Shown: piece by piece, positions 44,464 through 53,703 of the stretch
Layout of the letters: each line of letters starts with the position of its first letter
Position numbering within the stretch: position 1 is the first letter of the stretch
Source of the DNA: Pseudomonas sp. Irchel 3A7
Lineage (GTDB): Bacteria; Pseudomonadota; Gammaproteobacteria; Pseudomonadales; Pseudomonadaceae
Direction of reading: 5' to 3'
Assembly (NCBI RefSeq): GCF_900187565.1
Contig: NZ_FYED01000016.1
Coordinates: 124,001 to 188,000, forward strand
DNA: 64,000 nt
The notes under the pieces: generated by a model
Told to the model about the DNA's origin: nothing
The model's database searches: none
The model's input: only the letters and a program-made list of their open reading frames with translations
Program-made: the position numbers and the translations under genes

Positions 44464-46521
44464 ATGAATATGCCCGTAGTAAAACCGGTTGCCGCGAAGG
44501 CACCGGAACAACCGAAAACCGCGATCTCGGCCCTCTGGCGCCCAGCGTTGTTGCAAGCTTTCGTCAAGCTCGACCCTCGGCAATTGCAACGCGCACCGGT
44601 GATGCTGGTGGTCGAACTGACGGCGATCCTGACCACCGTTCTGTGCTTCGTCCCGGACACGGCGGTACCCACCTTCGTCGCCGCGCAGATCGCGGTGTGG
44701 CTGTGGTTCACCGTGCTGTTCGCCAACTTCGCCGAAGCCCTGGCCGAAGGCCGCGGCAAGGCCCGCGCCGATAGCCTCAAGGCGGGCAGTGAAGGCTTGA
44801 GCGCGCGCCGCAAAACCAGCAACGGCACCTTCCAGGTGGTGCCCGCCACCAGCCTGCGCAAGGGCGATGTAGTGCGCGTCGAAGCCGGGGAGATGATCCC
44901 CGGTGACGGTGAAGTGATCGAAGGCATCGCCGCGGTCAACGAAGCGGCGATCACCGGTGAATCGGCACCGGTGATCCGCGAGTCCGGCGGCGACCGTTCG
45001 GCCGTTACCGGCAATACCCGGCTGGTGTCTGACTGGCTGCTGGTGAAGATCACCGCCAACCCCGGTGAGTCGACACTGGACCGCATGATCGCCCTGGTCG
45101 AAGGCGCCAAACGGCAGAAAACCCCGAACGAAGTGGCGCTCGACATCCTGTTGATCGGCCTGACCCTGATCTTCCTGCTGGTGGTCGTGACCCTTCAACC
45201 GTTCGCGCACTTCGCCAACGGCAGCCTGCCGCTGGTGTTCCTGGTGGCGTTATTGGTCACGCTGATCCCGACCACCATCGGCGGCCTGTTGTCCGCCGTC
45301 GGTATCGCCGGGATGGATCGCCTGGTTCGCCTGAATGTGATTGCCAAGTCCGGTCGCGCCGTGGAAGCGGCGGGGGACGTGCATGTCCTGCTGCTGGACA
45401 AGACCGGCACCATCACCTTCGGCAACCGTCGTTGCACCGCTGTGGTTCCGGCTCCGGGAGTGACTGCCCGGGAACTGGCCGAGGGCGCCTTGTTTGCCTC
45501 GCTGGCCGATGACACGGCAGAAGGTAAATCCATCGTCGAATACCTGCGTGGCACTCAACCGCAGCCTGAGCCGGCCGCTGAGTTGCTGTCTGCCGTGCCG
45601 TTCAGTGCCGAAACCCGGCTGTCGGGTGTCGACTATCAGGGTCGTGTCTATCGCAAGGGGGCCGTGGATTCGCTGCTGGCCTTCGTCGGTCTCAAACGCG
45701 CCGATCTGGCCGCGCCGCTGTCTCGGGAAATCGACAGGATTGCCCAGAGTGGCGGTACGCCGTTGCTGGTCTGCGCCGACGGCAAACTGCTGGGCGCGAT
45801 CCACCTCAAGGACGTGGTCAAGCCCGGCATCCGCGAACGTTTTGCCGAGTTGCGCAAACTGGGGATCCGTACGGTCATGGTGACCGGCGACAACCCGCTG
45901 ACCGCTGCGGCGATCGCCGCTGAAGCGGGTGTGGATGACGTGCTGGCCGAAGCCACGCCGGAGAAAAAACTGGCGCGCATTCGTCACGAGCAAAACGACG
46001 GTCGCCTGGTCGCCATGTGCGGTGACGGCGCCAACGATGCCCCGGCCCTGGCCCAGGCCGACGTCGGCATGGCGATGAACGACGGCACCCAGGCGGCACG
46101 CGAGGCGGCCAACATGGTCGACCTCGACAGCGACCCGACCAAGCTGCTGGATGTGGTGCAGATCGGCAAGGAGTTGCTGGTGACCCGCGGCGCGTTGACG
46201 ACGTTTTCCATCGCCAACGACGTGGCCAAGTACTTCGCGATCCTGCCGGCGCTGTTTGCCGCGATCTACCCGCAACTCGGCGTGTTGAACATCATGCACC
46301 TGAGCAGCCCGCAAAGCGCGATTCTCTCGGCGATCGTGTTCAACGCCTTGATCATTGTCGTGCTGATTCCGCTGGCATTGCGCGGTGTGCGGGTGCAGGC
46401 GGCGAGCGCGGCGGCATTGCTGCGCCGCAACTTGCTGATCTATGGACTGGGCGGGATTCTGGTGCCGTTCGTGGGCATCAAGGCCATCGACATGCTGTTG
46501 ACGGCGTTGCATCTGGTTTGA
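44464..46521 (+). CDS. kdpB: K+-transporting ATPase subunit B (P-type ATPase)
   Basis: KdpB (685 aa) hydrolyses ATP. The phosphorylation motif LLLDKTGTITFGNR has its aspartate at residue 312; AAITGESAPV lies in the actuator domain; MVTGDNPLTAAAIA and CGDGANDAPALAQAD are the hinge motifs. ATG 44464 has GAGG upstream; a TTG one codon earlier is also in frame. A REPIN follows between kdpB and kdpC. Confidence 0.97.
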   Translation: MNMPVVKPVAAKAPEQPKTAISALWRPALLQAFVKLDPRQLQRAPVMLVVELTAILTTVLCFVPDTAVPTFVAAQIAVWLWFTVLFANFAEALAEGRGKARADSLKAGSEGLSARRKTSNGTFQVVPATSLRKGDVVRVEAGEMIPGDGEVIEGIAAVNEAAITGESAPVIRESGGDRSAVTGNTRLVSDWLLVKITANPGESTLDRMIALVEGAKRQKTPNEVALDILLIGLTLIFLLVVVTLQPFAHFANGSLPLVFLVALLVTLIPTTIGGLLSAVGIAGMDRLVRLNVIAKSGRAVEAAGDVHVLLLDKTGTITFGNRRCTAVVPAPGVTARELAEGALFASLADDTAEGKSIVEYLRGTQPQPEPAAELLSAVPFSAETRLSGVDYQGRVYRKGAVDSLLAFVGLKRADLAAPLSREIDRIAQSGGTPLLVCADGKLLGAIHLKDVVKPGIRERFAELRKLGIRTVMVTGDNPLTAAAIAAEAGVDDVLAEATPEKKLARIRHEQNDGRLVAMCGDGANDAPALAQADVGMAMNDGTQAAREAANMVDLDSDPTKLLDVVQIGKELLVTRGALTTFSIANDVAKYFAILPALFAAIYPQLGVLNIMHLSSPQSAILSAIVFNALIIVVLIPLALRGVRVQAASAAALLRRNLLIYGLGGILVPFVGIKAIDMLLTALHLV

Positions 46522-46549
46522 CCCGTGAGCGGTGTGCCAGACACACCGC

Positions 46550-46618
46550 CTTCGCGAGCAGGCTCGCTCCCACAAAAAGCAACGCATTGCCCTGTGGGAG
46601 CGAGCCTGCTCGCGAAGA
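46550..46618. repeat. REPIN between kdpB and kdpC
   Basis: TTCGCGAGCAGGCTCGCTCCCACA, 21 bases, CTGTGGGAGCGAGCCTGCTCGCGAA. It stands inside the kdp operon, where the hairpin could protect or end part of the message. Confidence 0.92.
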
Positions 46619-46678
46619 ACACGACACTATGCATCTGACTGAACGCCGTATTTGTTCATTGAATTCGAGGATTTTGAA

Positions 46679-47224
46679 ATGTCCACAATGATACGCCCGG
46701 CCCTGAGCCTGCTGGTCCTGATGACCCTGATCACCGGCGTTGCCTACCCCTTGGTGGTCACCAGCGTGGCGCAGGTTGCGTTCCCCGATCAGGCCAATGG
46801 CAGCCTGGTCCGCGATGCCGACGGCAAGGTCCGCGGTTCTTCGCTGATTGCCCAGGATTTCGTCGGTGACGCCTGGTTCCACCCACGGCCATCGGCCGGT
46901 GCATTTGCCACTGTGTCGAGCGGTGCCAGCAACCTGTCGCCGAGCAACCCGGCCCTGGCCGCTCGGGTGATCGACGACGCCAACAAACTGTTGGCGCCCG
47001 GTCAGGGGCCGGTGCCGCTGGCGATGGTCACCACCTCCGGCAGCGGCCTCGATCCACACTTGCCACCGGCCGCGATTGCCTATCAACTGGCGCGTGTCGC
47101 CGCGGCGCGCAACCTGCCGGTCGCGACCCTGCAAAACCTGCTGGACGCGCACATCGAACAGCCGCTGGTGGGGCCGCCGGTGGTGAATGTGTTGGCGCTG
47201 AACAGGGCGCTGGAAAAGTTGTAG
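46679..47224 (+). CDS. kdpC: K+-transporting ATPase subunit C
   Basis: KdpC (181 aa) is the single-span accessory subunit: an N-terminal span (LSLLVLMTLITGVAYPLVVT), then the periplasmic domain with GSSLIAQDFVGDAWFHPRPS, SNLSPSNPAL, TTSGSGLDPHLPP and the C-terminal GPPVVNVLALNRALEKL. ATG 46679 has GAGG 8 bases upstream. A second REPIN follows it, before kdpD. Confidence 0.96.
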   Translation: MSTMIRPALSLLVLMTLITGVAYPLVVTSVAQVAFPDQANGSLVRDADGKVRGSSLIAQDFVGDAWFHPRPSAGAFATVSSGASNLSPSNPALAARVIDDANKLLAPGQGPVPLAMVTTSGSGLDPHLPPAAIAYQLARVAAARNLPVATLQNLLDAHIEQPLVGPPVVNVLALNRALEKL

Positions 47225-47239
47225 AGCGGCGGTGCGGCC

Positions 47240-47305
47240 ATTCGCGAGCAGGCTCGCTCCCACAGGGGTACGCATTCCCATGTGGGAGCGAGCCTGCTCG
47301 CGAAG
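47240..47305. repeat. REPIN between kdpC and kdpD
   Basis: ATTCGCGAGCAGGCTCGCTCCCACA, ~17 bases, ATGTGGGAGCGAGCCTGCTCGCGAA. It separates the transport genes from the sensor genes. Confidence 0.92.
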
Positions 47306-47354
47306 ACGGCAGAACAGCCACTACATGAACATCTGAAATAAGAGAATCCCGAAC

Positions 47355-50000
47355 ATGAGCGACTCCGGCCGCGCCGACGCGCTGTTAGCCAACCTGCCCC
47401 GCGACGGTCGTGGCCGGCTCAAGGTTTTTCTCGGTGCCGCGCCCGGGGTCGGCAAGACCTACGCCATGCTGCAAGCGGCCCACACTCAACTGCGTCAAGG
47501 CGTGAAGCTCATTGCCGGTGTGGTCGAGACCCATGGCCGCGCCGAGACCGAAGCGCTGCTCGGCGGCTTGCCGCAGCAACCGCTGGTGCGCTCGGAATAC
47601 CGTGGCGTGATGCTCGAAGAAATGGACCTCGACGGCTTGCTCGCTGCCAAACCGAAACTGGTATTGGTGGACGAACTGGCCCACACCAATGCCCCGGGCA
47701 GTCGTCACGCCAAACGTTGGCAAGATATTCAGGAACTGCTCGCCGCCGGCATCGATGTGTACACCACGGTCAATGTCCAGCATCTGGAGAGTCTCAACGA
47801 TCAGGTGCGTGGCATCACCGGCGTGCAGATCCGCGAAACGCTGCCGGACTGGGTGCTTCAAGAAGCCTACGAACTGCTGTTGATCGACTTGCCCCCACGC
47901 GAGCTGCTTGAGCGTCTGCGTGACGGCAAGGTCTATGTGCCGGAGCAGGCGCGGGCGGCCATCGATGCGTACTTTTCCCAGACCAACCTCACCGCGTTGC
48001 GTGAACTGGCGATGCAAACCGCCGCGGCTCAGGTCGATAACGATCTGGCCCAGGGGTATCGTCAGCTCGGTCAGGCGGCGCCCGCCGTGCGCGGGCGCTT
48101 GCTGGTCGGCATCGATGGCGATGCCCAGGCCGAGCGTCTGGTGCGCCACGCCAGCCGCGTCGCCCAGCGCCGGCATCTGCCGTGGAGCCTGGTGCATGTG
48201 GACACTGGCAGTGTGCGTGACGAGCAATCGCGCCTGCGCCTGCAAAGTGCCCAGCAACTGGCCGAACGCCTGGGCGGCGAAGTGGTGTTGCTGCGGGCCG
48301 GCGAGGTGGCCAAGACCCTGATCCAGCATGCCGCCGAGCGTCGCGCCAGCCTGGTGCTGGTCGGACAGTCCCGCCAGCGTTTGCGCCGTCGATTGTTCGG
48401 TGGTGGTTTGGCGGCGCGTTTGTTGCGCCATGCACGCGGGCTGGAAATCAACGTCATCGACAGCGATATCGAACAGGATCAGCCACGACTACGTCCGGTT
48501 CATTCGCTGGTGTGGTTTGACTACGCGCTGGCGCTGATCGCGACCGTGCTCGCCAGTGCCCTGGCCTGGGCGGTGGCGAGTGTCTTGCCGCTGCCGAATA
48601 TTTCCCTGGTGTTCCTCGCCGCCGTGTTGCTGGTGGCGGTGCGTAGCAGCCTCGGCCCGGCGCTGGCCTGTGCCGTGTTGTCGTTTCTGACTTACGACTT
48701 CCTGTTCATTCCGCCGAATTTTTCCTTTCACATCCAGCGCGAAGAAGACGTGCTGACCTTGCTGTTCTTCCTGCTGATGGCGGCCCTCACCGGCAACCTC
48801 GCGGCACGACAGCGGCGCCAGCTGCAGGCCTTGCGCGACACCCAGGAGGAAACGACCGAACTGCTCGACCTGTCGCGCAAACTCACCGCCGCCACTGACC
48901 GTCAGGCTGTGATCAATGCCGCCGCTCATCACCTCGAGGGCTGGAGCGATCTGCAACTGTGCCTGCTCAATCGTGACGGCCAGAGTGGCTGGAAAGTCGA
49001 AACCGGTGGCCCGCTGGAATTCACCGAAGCCGAGCGCGCAGCCGCCGATTGGGCCTGGCAGCACGATCAACCGGCGGGCGCGGGCACCGGCACCTTGCCG
49101 TTCGGCCGTTGGTGGTGGTGGCCGTTGTCGGTGGAAGAGGGGCCGCTGGCGCTGCTCGGGGTGTGCGCGAAAGAGGGCCAGACCTTGAGCGGCCAGCGTC
49201 GGCGTTTGTTGACAGCGTTGAGCCAGCCACTGGCACAGGCGCTGGCCCGCGCACAACTGGCCGATGACCTGGAAGCGGCGCGGCTGCACGGTGAAACCGA
49301 GCAACTGCGCAGTGCCTTGCTGGCCTCGGTGTCCCACGACTTGCGCACACCGTTGACCTCCATGCGCGGCAGCATCGACAGCCTGCTGGCCCTTGGCGAG
49401 GCGATCCCGCTGGAGGATCGCCGCGAGCTGCTCGAAGGCACCCGTGATGAAGCCGAACGCCTCGACCGCTACATCCAGAATCTGCTGGACATGACCCGCC
49501 TAGGTCACGGCGCGCTGAAACTGTCGCGGGATTGGGTATCACCGGCAGACATTGTTGGCAGCGCGCTCAATCGCCTGCGTACGGTGCTGGCGTCGTTGCA
49601 GGTGAATGTCGAGGTACCGGCGGAGTTGCCGTTGCTGTACGTCCACGCCGCACTGATCGAACAGGCGTTGATCAATGTGCTGGAAAACGCCGCGCGTTTC
49701 TCGCCGGCCCACGGTCGTTTGCAATTGAGCGCCGGGGCTGACGACAGCGAGCTGTTTTTCTCGGTGAGTGACGAAGGCCCCGGGATCCCGGAAGCGGAGC
49801 GGGAGAAGATTTTCGACATGTTCTACACCGCCGCCCGCGGCGATCGTGGCGGGCAAGGCACCGGGCTGGGGCTGGCGATCTGTCAGGGCATGGTCGGTGC
49901 CCACGGCGGGCGGATCAGCGTCGCCGACGGTATCGAAGGACGCGGCACCTGCATCACCTTGCACCTGCCCCTGCAGGCTCAGCCGGCCTTTGAAAATTAA
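47355..50000 (+). CDS. kdpD: Osmosensitive K+ channel sensor histidine kinase
   Basis: KdpD (881 aa). The N-terminal domain (~20–230) has the Walker A-like GAAPGVGKTYAML and LVDELAHTNAPGSRH; a universal-stress-like domain follows (~250–370); four close membrane spans (~395–495) then a GAF-like region; the kinase core has ASVSHDLRTPLTSMRG with His 661 as phosphate site and the ATPase motifs (NVLENAARFSPAHG, GPGIPEAE, GTGLGLAICQGM). It senses K+ limitation and osmotic stress and phosphorylates KdpE. Domain order is complete, with no sign of truncation. Confidence 0.96.
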   Translation: MSDSGRADALLANLPRDGRGRLKVFLGAAPGVGKTYAMLQAAHTQLRQGVKLIAGVVETHGRAETEALLGGLPQQPLVRSEYRGVMLEEMDLDGLLAAKPKLVLVDELAHTNAPGSRHAKRWQDIQELLAAGIDVYTTVNVQHLESLNDQVRGITGVQIRETLPDWVLQEAYELLLIDLPPRELLERLRDGKVYVPEQARAAIDAYFSQTNLTALRELAMQTAAAQVDNDLAQGYRQLGQAAPAVRGRLLVGIDGDAQAERLVRHASRVAQRRHLPWSLVHVDTGSVRDEQSRLRLQSAQQLAERLGGEVVLLRAGEVAKTLIQHAAERRASLVLVGQSRQRLRRRLFGGGLAARLLRHARGLEINVIDSDIEQDQPRLRPVHSLVWFDYALALIATVLASALAWAVASVLPLPNISLVFLAAVLLVAVRSSLGPALACAVLSFLTYDFLFIPPNFSFHIQREEDVLTLLFFLLMAALTGNLAARQRRQLQALRDTQEETTELLDLSRKLTAATDRQAVINAAAHHLEGWSDLQLCLLNRDGQSGWKVETGGPLEFTEAERAAADWAWQHDQPAGAGTGTLPFGRWWWWPLSVEEGPLALLGVCAKEGQTLSGQRRRLLTALSQPLAQALARAQLADDLEAARLHGETEQLRSALLASVSHDLRTPLTSMRGSIDSLLALGEAIPLEDRRELLEGTRDEAERLDRYIQNLLDMTRLGHGALKLSRDWVSPADIVGSALNRLRTVLASLQVNVEVPAELPLLYVHAALIEQALINVLENAARFSPAHGRLQLSAGADDSELFFSVSDEGPGIPEAEREKIFDMFYTAARGDRGGQGTGLGLAICQGMVGAHGGRISVADGIEGRGTCITLHLPLQAQPAFEN

Positions 50001-50067
50001 GTGTCGAAGGTGAAGCCTGATGGTGCTTGCGCTACTCTTTTCCACCTCTTCAGATTGATGTGAATCC

Positions 50068-50766
50068 ATGAGCCAGACCGCGACCATTTTGGTCATCGAC
50101 GACGAACCGCAGATCCGCAAATTCCTGCGCATCAGCCTCGTTTCCCAAGGCTACAAAGTGCTGGAGGCGGGCACCGGTAATGAAGGACTGGCCCAGGCCG
50201 CGCTGAACAAACCGGACCTGCTGGTACTCGACCTCGGTTTGCCGGACATGGACGGCCAACAGGTGTTGCGTGAGTTTCGCGAGTGGTCGGTGGCGCCGGT
50301 GCTGGTGCTCTCGGTGCGTGCCGGCGAAGGGCAGAAGGTTGAAGCGCTGGACGGTGGCGCCAATGACTACGTGACCAAACCCTTCGGTATCCAGGAATTC
50401 CTGGCGCGGATCCGCGCGCTGTTGCGACAGGCACCGGTGGGCGAAGCCCAGCAAGCCGCGCTGAGCTTCGGCCCGCTGACGGTGGACCTGGCGTATCGCC
50501 GAGTGCTGCTCGACGGCAGCGAAGTCGCCCTGACCCGCAAGGAATACGCCGTGCTGGCGCAACTGGCGCGCCATCCGGGACGGGTCATCACCCAGCAGCA
50601 ACTGCTCAAGGACATCTGGGGACCGACCCACACCGAAGACAGCCATTACCTGCGGATCGTGGTCGGGCATTTGCGGCAGAAACTGGCGGATGATCCGACG
50701 CGACCACGGTTTATCGTGACGGAGGCAGGGGTGGGGTATCGGTTGTTGAGTGAGGGTGGGCTTTAG
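50068..50766 (+). CDS. kdpE: Response regulator KdpE
   Basis: KdpE (232 aa): a receiver domain with ILVIDDEPQIRK and the phosphate-accepting Asp 55 (LVLDLGLPDMDG), Lys in YVTKPFG; then an OmpR-type winged helix ending ADDPTRPRFIVTEAGVGYR. It activates kdpFABC when phosphorylated by KdpD. The 67-base gap after kdpD has no terminator, so both are one unit. Confidence 0.96.
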   Translation: MSQTATILVIDDEPQIRKFLRISLVSQGYKVLEAGTGNEGLAQAALNKPDLLVLDLGLPDMDGQQVLREFREWSVAPVLVLSVRAGEGQKVEALDGGANDYVTKPFGIQEFLARIRALLRQAPVGEAQQAALSFGPLTVDLAYRRVLLDGSEVALTRKEYAVLAQLARHPGRVITQQQLLKDIWGPTHTEDSHYLRIVVGHLRQKLADDPTRPRFIVTEAGVGYRLLSEGGL

Positions 50767-50852
50767 GTTTTAATGGCTCACTATTTGGTTTAGATGAATC
50801 ATGCGGTGGCTCTCGGCGCATAACGTCAAGCCTTACAAGGGAACGCAAGTAA

Positions 50853-51902
50853 ATGCAAAACAACTATGTGGGTGGAATCCAAGCCCTGCGATTTATTGCT
50901 TGTTTTTTTGTGCTTTTTCAGCATGTGACTTATTTTACTTGCTATTTCAAGGGTATCGACTATCAGCCGTATTTAATGATCAATTTTGGTCGTCTGGGCG
51001 TAAGTCTGTTCTTTGTCATTTCTGGGTATGTGATGGGGGCGTGCCTTGATCAAGGGAAAGCGTTTCTATGGAACCGGTTGGCGCGCGTATATCCGCCTTA
51101 CTGGCTGGCAATAGTGATTAGTTATCTAGTGCTTGTCCCGCTTGGTGCTGATTGGACTTTTGATTTTAGGTCGGCACTGTTGTTGCCCTCATTGCTGCTA
51201 AATAATAGCTACAAGATTCCGTATTGGACTCTTTGCTATGAGTTGGCGTTCTACGTTTTTGTTTATGCATTGATTTTAATGCGTACGCCACCCAGAAAGA
51301 TGCTTTGGGTTTGTGCTGCATGGCTCACAGCTATCATCGTTGTGGATGCCTATCGGGTTCTAGGTAATATCGATACGCCTCAGGTATTTGCCGCCGTTGC
51401 CCAACCAGGCTGGGGAATCTTGTTAACCCCATACCCGATTTTTTTCATAGCGGGTCTGTTCGCATCCCTAGGCGGACTGTCAAAAATTGAAAAACTACCT
51501 CCTGTTCAACTTGTTTTAATCGCGATTTGTACATGGGCTATCAGTAATAGTATTAATTTTCCTTCCCCTGCACCGATGTTTGTCATGCAGTCGTTCAGCT
51601 TCATCTGTTTGATCGCTGCATCGAAGCAAATGAATTTTCCACGTTTTATTATCCGACTTGGTGATTACTCGTATGGAATTTATCTGGTTCATACAGTGAT
51701 TATTGCCGGGTTGCTTGCATTGTTCAAAATTTATGGCATACAAATGCGATTTTTAGGGGTGTTTTTTGTATTTATGTTTTTTTCGGTGGTCGGTGGGTGT
51801 GCGTTTGGTTGGTTTGAATACAAGCTACATTCCCGGTATTTCAAGCGTATGTTCAGATCCAAAGTTGCAAAGCACGCTACTGAAATAGTACCTGGTCAGT
51901 GA
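50853..51902 (+). CDS. O-acyltransferase (acyltransferase 3 family)
   Basis: A 349-aa membrane enzyme with about ten spans and the AT3/OafA signature: QALRFIACFFVLFQH, the RLGVSLFFVISGYVMG loop and NRLARVYPPYWLAI. GDYSYGIYLVHTVII is the late motif. These enzymes acylate sugars of O-antigen, exopolysaccharide or lipid carriers. The gene is much AT-richer than its neighbours kdpE and the patatin gene and stands alone, which suggests recent transfer. It might decorate the O-antigen made by the locus at 10–34 kb; this is inference. The 151 bases downstream hold no gene. Confidence 0.87.
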   Translation: MQNNYVGGIQALRFIACFFVLFQHVTYFTCYFKGIDYQPYLMINFGRLGVSLFFVISGYVMGACLDQGKAFLWNRLARVYPPYWLAIVISYLVLVPLGADWTFDFRSALLLPSLLLNNSYKIPYWTLCYELAFYVFVYALILMRTPPRKMLWVCAAWLTAIIVVDAYRVLGNIDTPQVFAAVAQPGWGILLTPYPIFFIAGLFASLGGLSKIEKLPPVQLVLIAICTWAISNSINFPSPAPMFVMQSFSFICLIAASKQMNFPRFIIRLGDYSYGIYLVHTVIIAGLLALFKIYGIQMRFLGVFFVFMFFSVVGGCAFGWFEYKLHSRYFKRMFRSKVAKHATEIVPGQ

Positions 51903-52053
51903 GTGTGGATCACCTACTTACCGTATATCAATAAGTTGCTATTGTTGATCCGAAAATGGAGGAGCGACTCCATCAACTGCCAGGCATTGCATCAGCAGCT
52001 GATGGAGCGCGGTATTTTGGGGCGCATCAGACCAGTTCTTTTAATCAGGAATT

Positions 52054-53100
52054 TCATGATGCTTGATCCCGCTCATTCTCATATCGATCCAGCGTATCGC
52101 GCGCAATCTCCCGTCCCAGCGCGATCAACTCCGGCGCCTTGTAGAACTCGAAAAAACGGCACACCCGCTTCGGCACGTTGATCAGGATGTCCGGCGGATA
52201 ACCGGCGATCTTGTATTGCGCCAACGAAGTCTGCATCACCTCGAAGCTCTGGTTGATCAGATCCAGCAAGGACGCAGGTCCCACGTTGTCGATGATGAAC
52301 GAGCCGGTGGCGGATTTCGGCGCACCGGCGCGTTCAGGCGCGGCTGCCGGTTGCTGGGCTTCGGGTTCGGCGGATTCGACCCAGGGATTGATGTCGGCCG
52401 CCTCCGCCATCAACGCTTCTTTTTCCAGCAGCAACAACTGCTCGGCGGGTTTGCGCCGGAACGGCAGCTTCGAACCGAGCGAGTTGATCAGGCTGTCGAA
52501 GCGGGTCTTGAACGCGGCGGGACGCTGGATCACCGGCAGTTGATAGTGACGCTGGTTGGTGGAGTTGAGATTGACCGCGATGATCAAATCGCAATGGCTC
52601 GAGACCACCGGCACGATCGGCAACGGGTTGAGAATGCCGCCGTCCACCAGCATGCGATTGCCCTGCATCACCGGGGTAAACAGGCTGGGAATCGCCGCCG
52701 AGGCTCGCATGGCCTGGTGCAGGCAACCTTCCTGGAACCAGATCTCCTGCTGGTTGGTCAAGTCGGTGGCCACGGCCGTGTAGGGAATGCGCAGGTCTTC
52801 GATATTGATTTCGCCGACAATCTTGCGGATCTGCCCGAACACCTTTTCCCCGCGGATCGCACCCAGGCGAAAACTGACATCCACCAGGCGCAGTACATCG
52901 AGGTAATCCAGGCTTTCGATCCAGTCGCGATACTCATCCAGCTTGCCGGCGGCGTAGATCCCGCCGACCACCGCTCCCATGGAACAACCGGCGATGCAGG
53001 CAATGTCGTAGCCACGCCGTTCAATCTCCTGGATGACGCCAATATGGGCATAACCCCGGGCTCCTCCCGAGCCCAATACCAGTGCGACACGCTTTTTCAT
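52054..53100 (-). CDS. Patatin-like phospholipase, RssA type
   Basis: A 348-aa patatin-domain protein: the oxyanion glycine motif GSGGARGYAH, the nucleophile elbow GCSMG (Ser 40) and the catalytic Asp in VDGGILNP. It should hydrolyse acyl ester bonds of lipids in the cytoplasm or at the membrane. The C-terminal third, with an Ala/Pro/Glu-rich linker (SAEPEAQQPAAAPERAG), is variable. E. coli RssA is the nearest known member I can name. Single gene on the minus strand. Confidence 0.88.
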   Translation of the reverse strand: MKKRVALVLGSGGARGYAHIGVIQEIERRGYDIACIAGCSMGAVVGGIYAAGKLDEYRDWIESLDYLDVLRLVDVSFRLGAIRGEKVFGQIRKIVGEINIEDLRIPYTAVATDLTNQQEIWFQEGCLHQAMRASAAIPSLFTPVMQGNRMLVDGGILNPLPIVPVVSSHCDLIIAVNLNSTNQRHYQLPVIQRPAAFKTRFDSLINSLGSKLPFRRKPAEQLLLLEKEALMAEAADINPWVESAEPEAQQPAAAPERAGAPKSATGSFIIDNVGPASLLDLINQSFEVMQTSLAQYKIAGYPPDILINVPKRVCRFFEFYKAPELIALGREIARDTLDRYENERDQAS

Positions 53101-53314
53101 GAATCGCCCTCGTTTGAATGGTTCAACAATGCGCCCATCGAGGGGCGCGCTTCAATCGCAAGGTCGCTCAGTGAAGTGAGTGCGTCGTTTTATTGTTATG
53201 GCGGCACTTGATTATTCTCGCCAGCGCTATAGCTTGCGCAGGCGATGGACGGCACTTTTCCCGTGCCGGACCGTCCTACCTGCATGACTGTTTCTTATCT
53301 TTGAGGTGTGAGTG

Positions 53315-53593
53315 ATGAAAGCCTGGATCTGTGTGCCATTGATTGCCCTGGCACTTGCCGGTTGCGCCGGTAAAACCGCTTATCGCGACAGCTGCGGCAG
53401 CAGTCTGGACGCGGCATGGCGTGAACTGGACCTGGCCAAGGCCGAGGGGTTCGCCGGGACCGTCAGCTACTCCAAGGCGCTGTCGCTGTTGACCGCGGCC
53501 AAGACCCAACAGCAATTCGAAGGCTTTGAAGGCTGCACCAAGAAAGCCGAGAAGGCGCGTTTCTATATTCGCGAATCCCGCGCGGGGCGCTAA
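53315..53593 (+). CDS. DUF4398-like small lipoprotein
   Basis: A 92-aa protein with signal peptide and lipobox (ALALAGC, Cys 17). The mature part is helical: DAAWRELDLAKAEGFAGTVS then KALSLLTAAKTQQQFEGFEGCTKKAEKARFYIRES, a pattern of DUF4398-like envelope proteins. GAGG lies 8 bases before ATG 53315. It has one further cysteine in the middle and one near the start of the mature part, which might pair. Role unknown. Confidence 0.75.
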   Translation: MKAWICVPLIALALAGCAGKTAYRDSCGSSLDAAWRELDLAKAEGFAGTVSYSKALSLLTAAKTQQQFEGFEGCTKKAEKARFYIRESRAGR

Positions 53594-53601
53594 AGGATAA
53601 A

Positions 53602-53686
53602 AGCAGCTATAAGCTCTAAGCGACAAGCTGCAAGTCTGGCCGCGCTGCAATTCGACTTGCAGCTTATAGCTTGCCGCTTGCAGCTG
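53602..53686. repeat. Imperfect inverted repeat, second repeat family
   Basis: AGCTATAAGCTCTAAGCGACAAGCTGCAAGT and the later ACTTGCAGCTTATAGCTTGCCGCTTGCAGCT are nearly inverse copies around a short GC centre. This family (core AGCTATAAGCTGCAAG) differs from the GAGCGAGC REPINs. It starts 9 bases after the lipoprotein stop and can serve as a terminator-like hairpin. Confidence 0.8.
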
Positions 53687-53703
53687 TTTACGGAGTAACC
53701 CCC

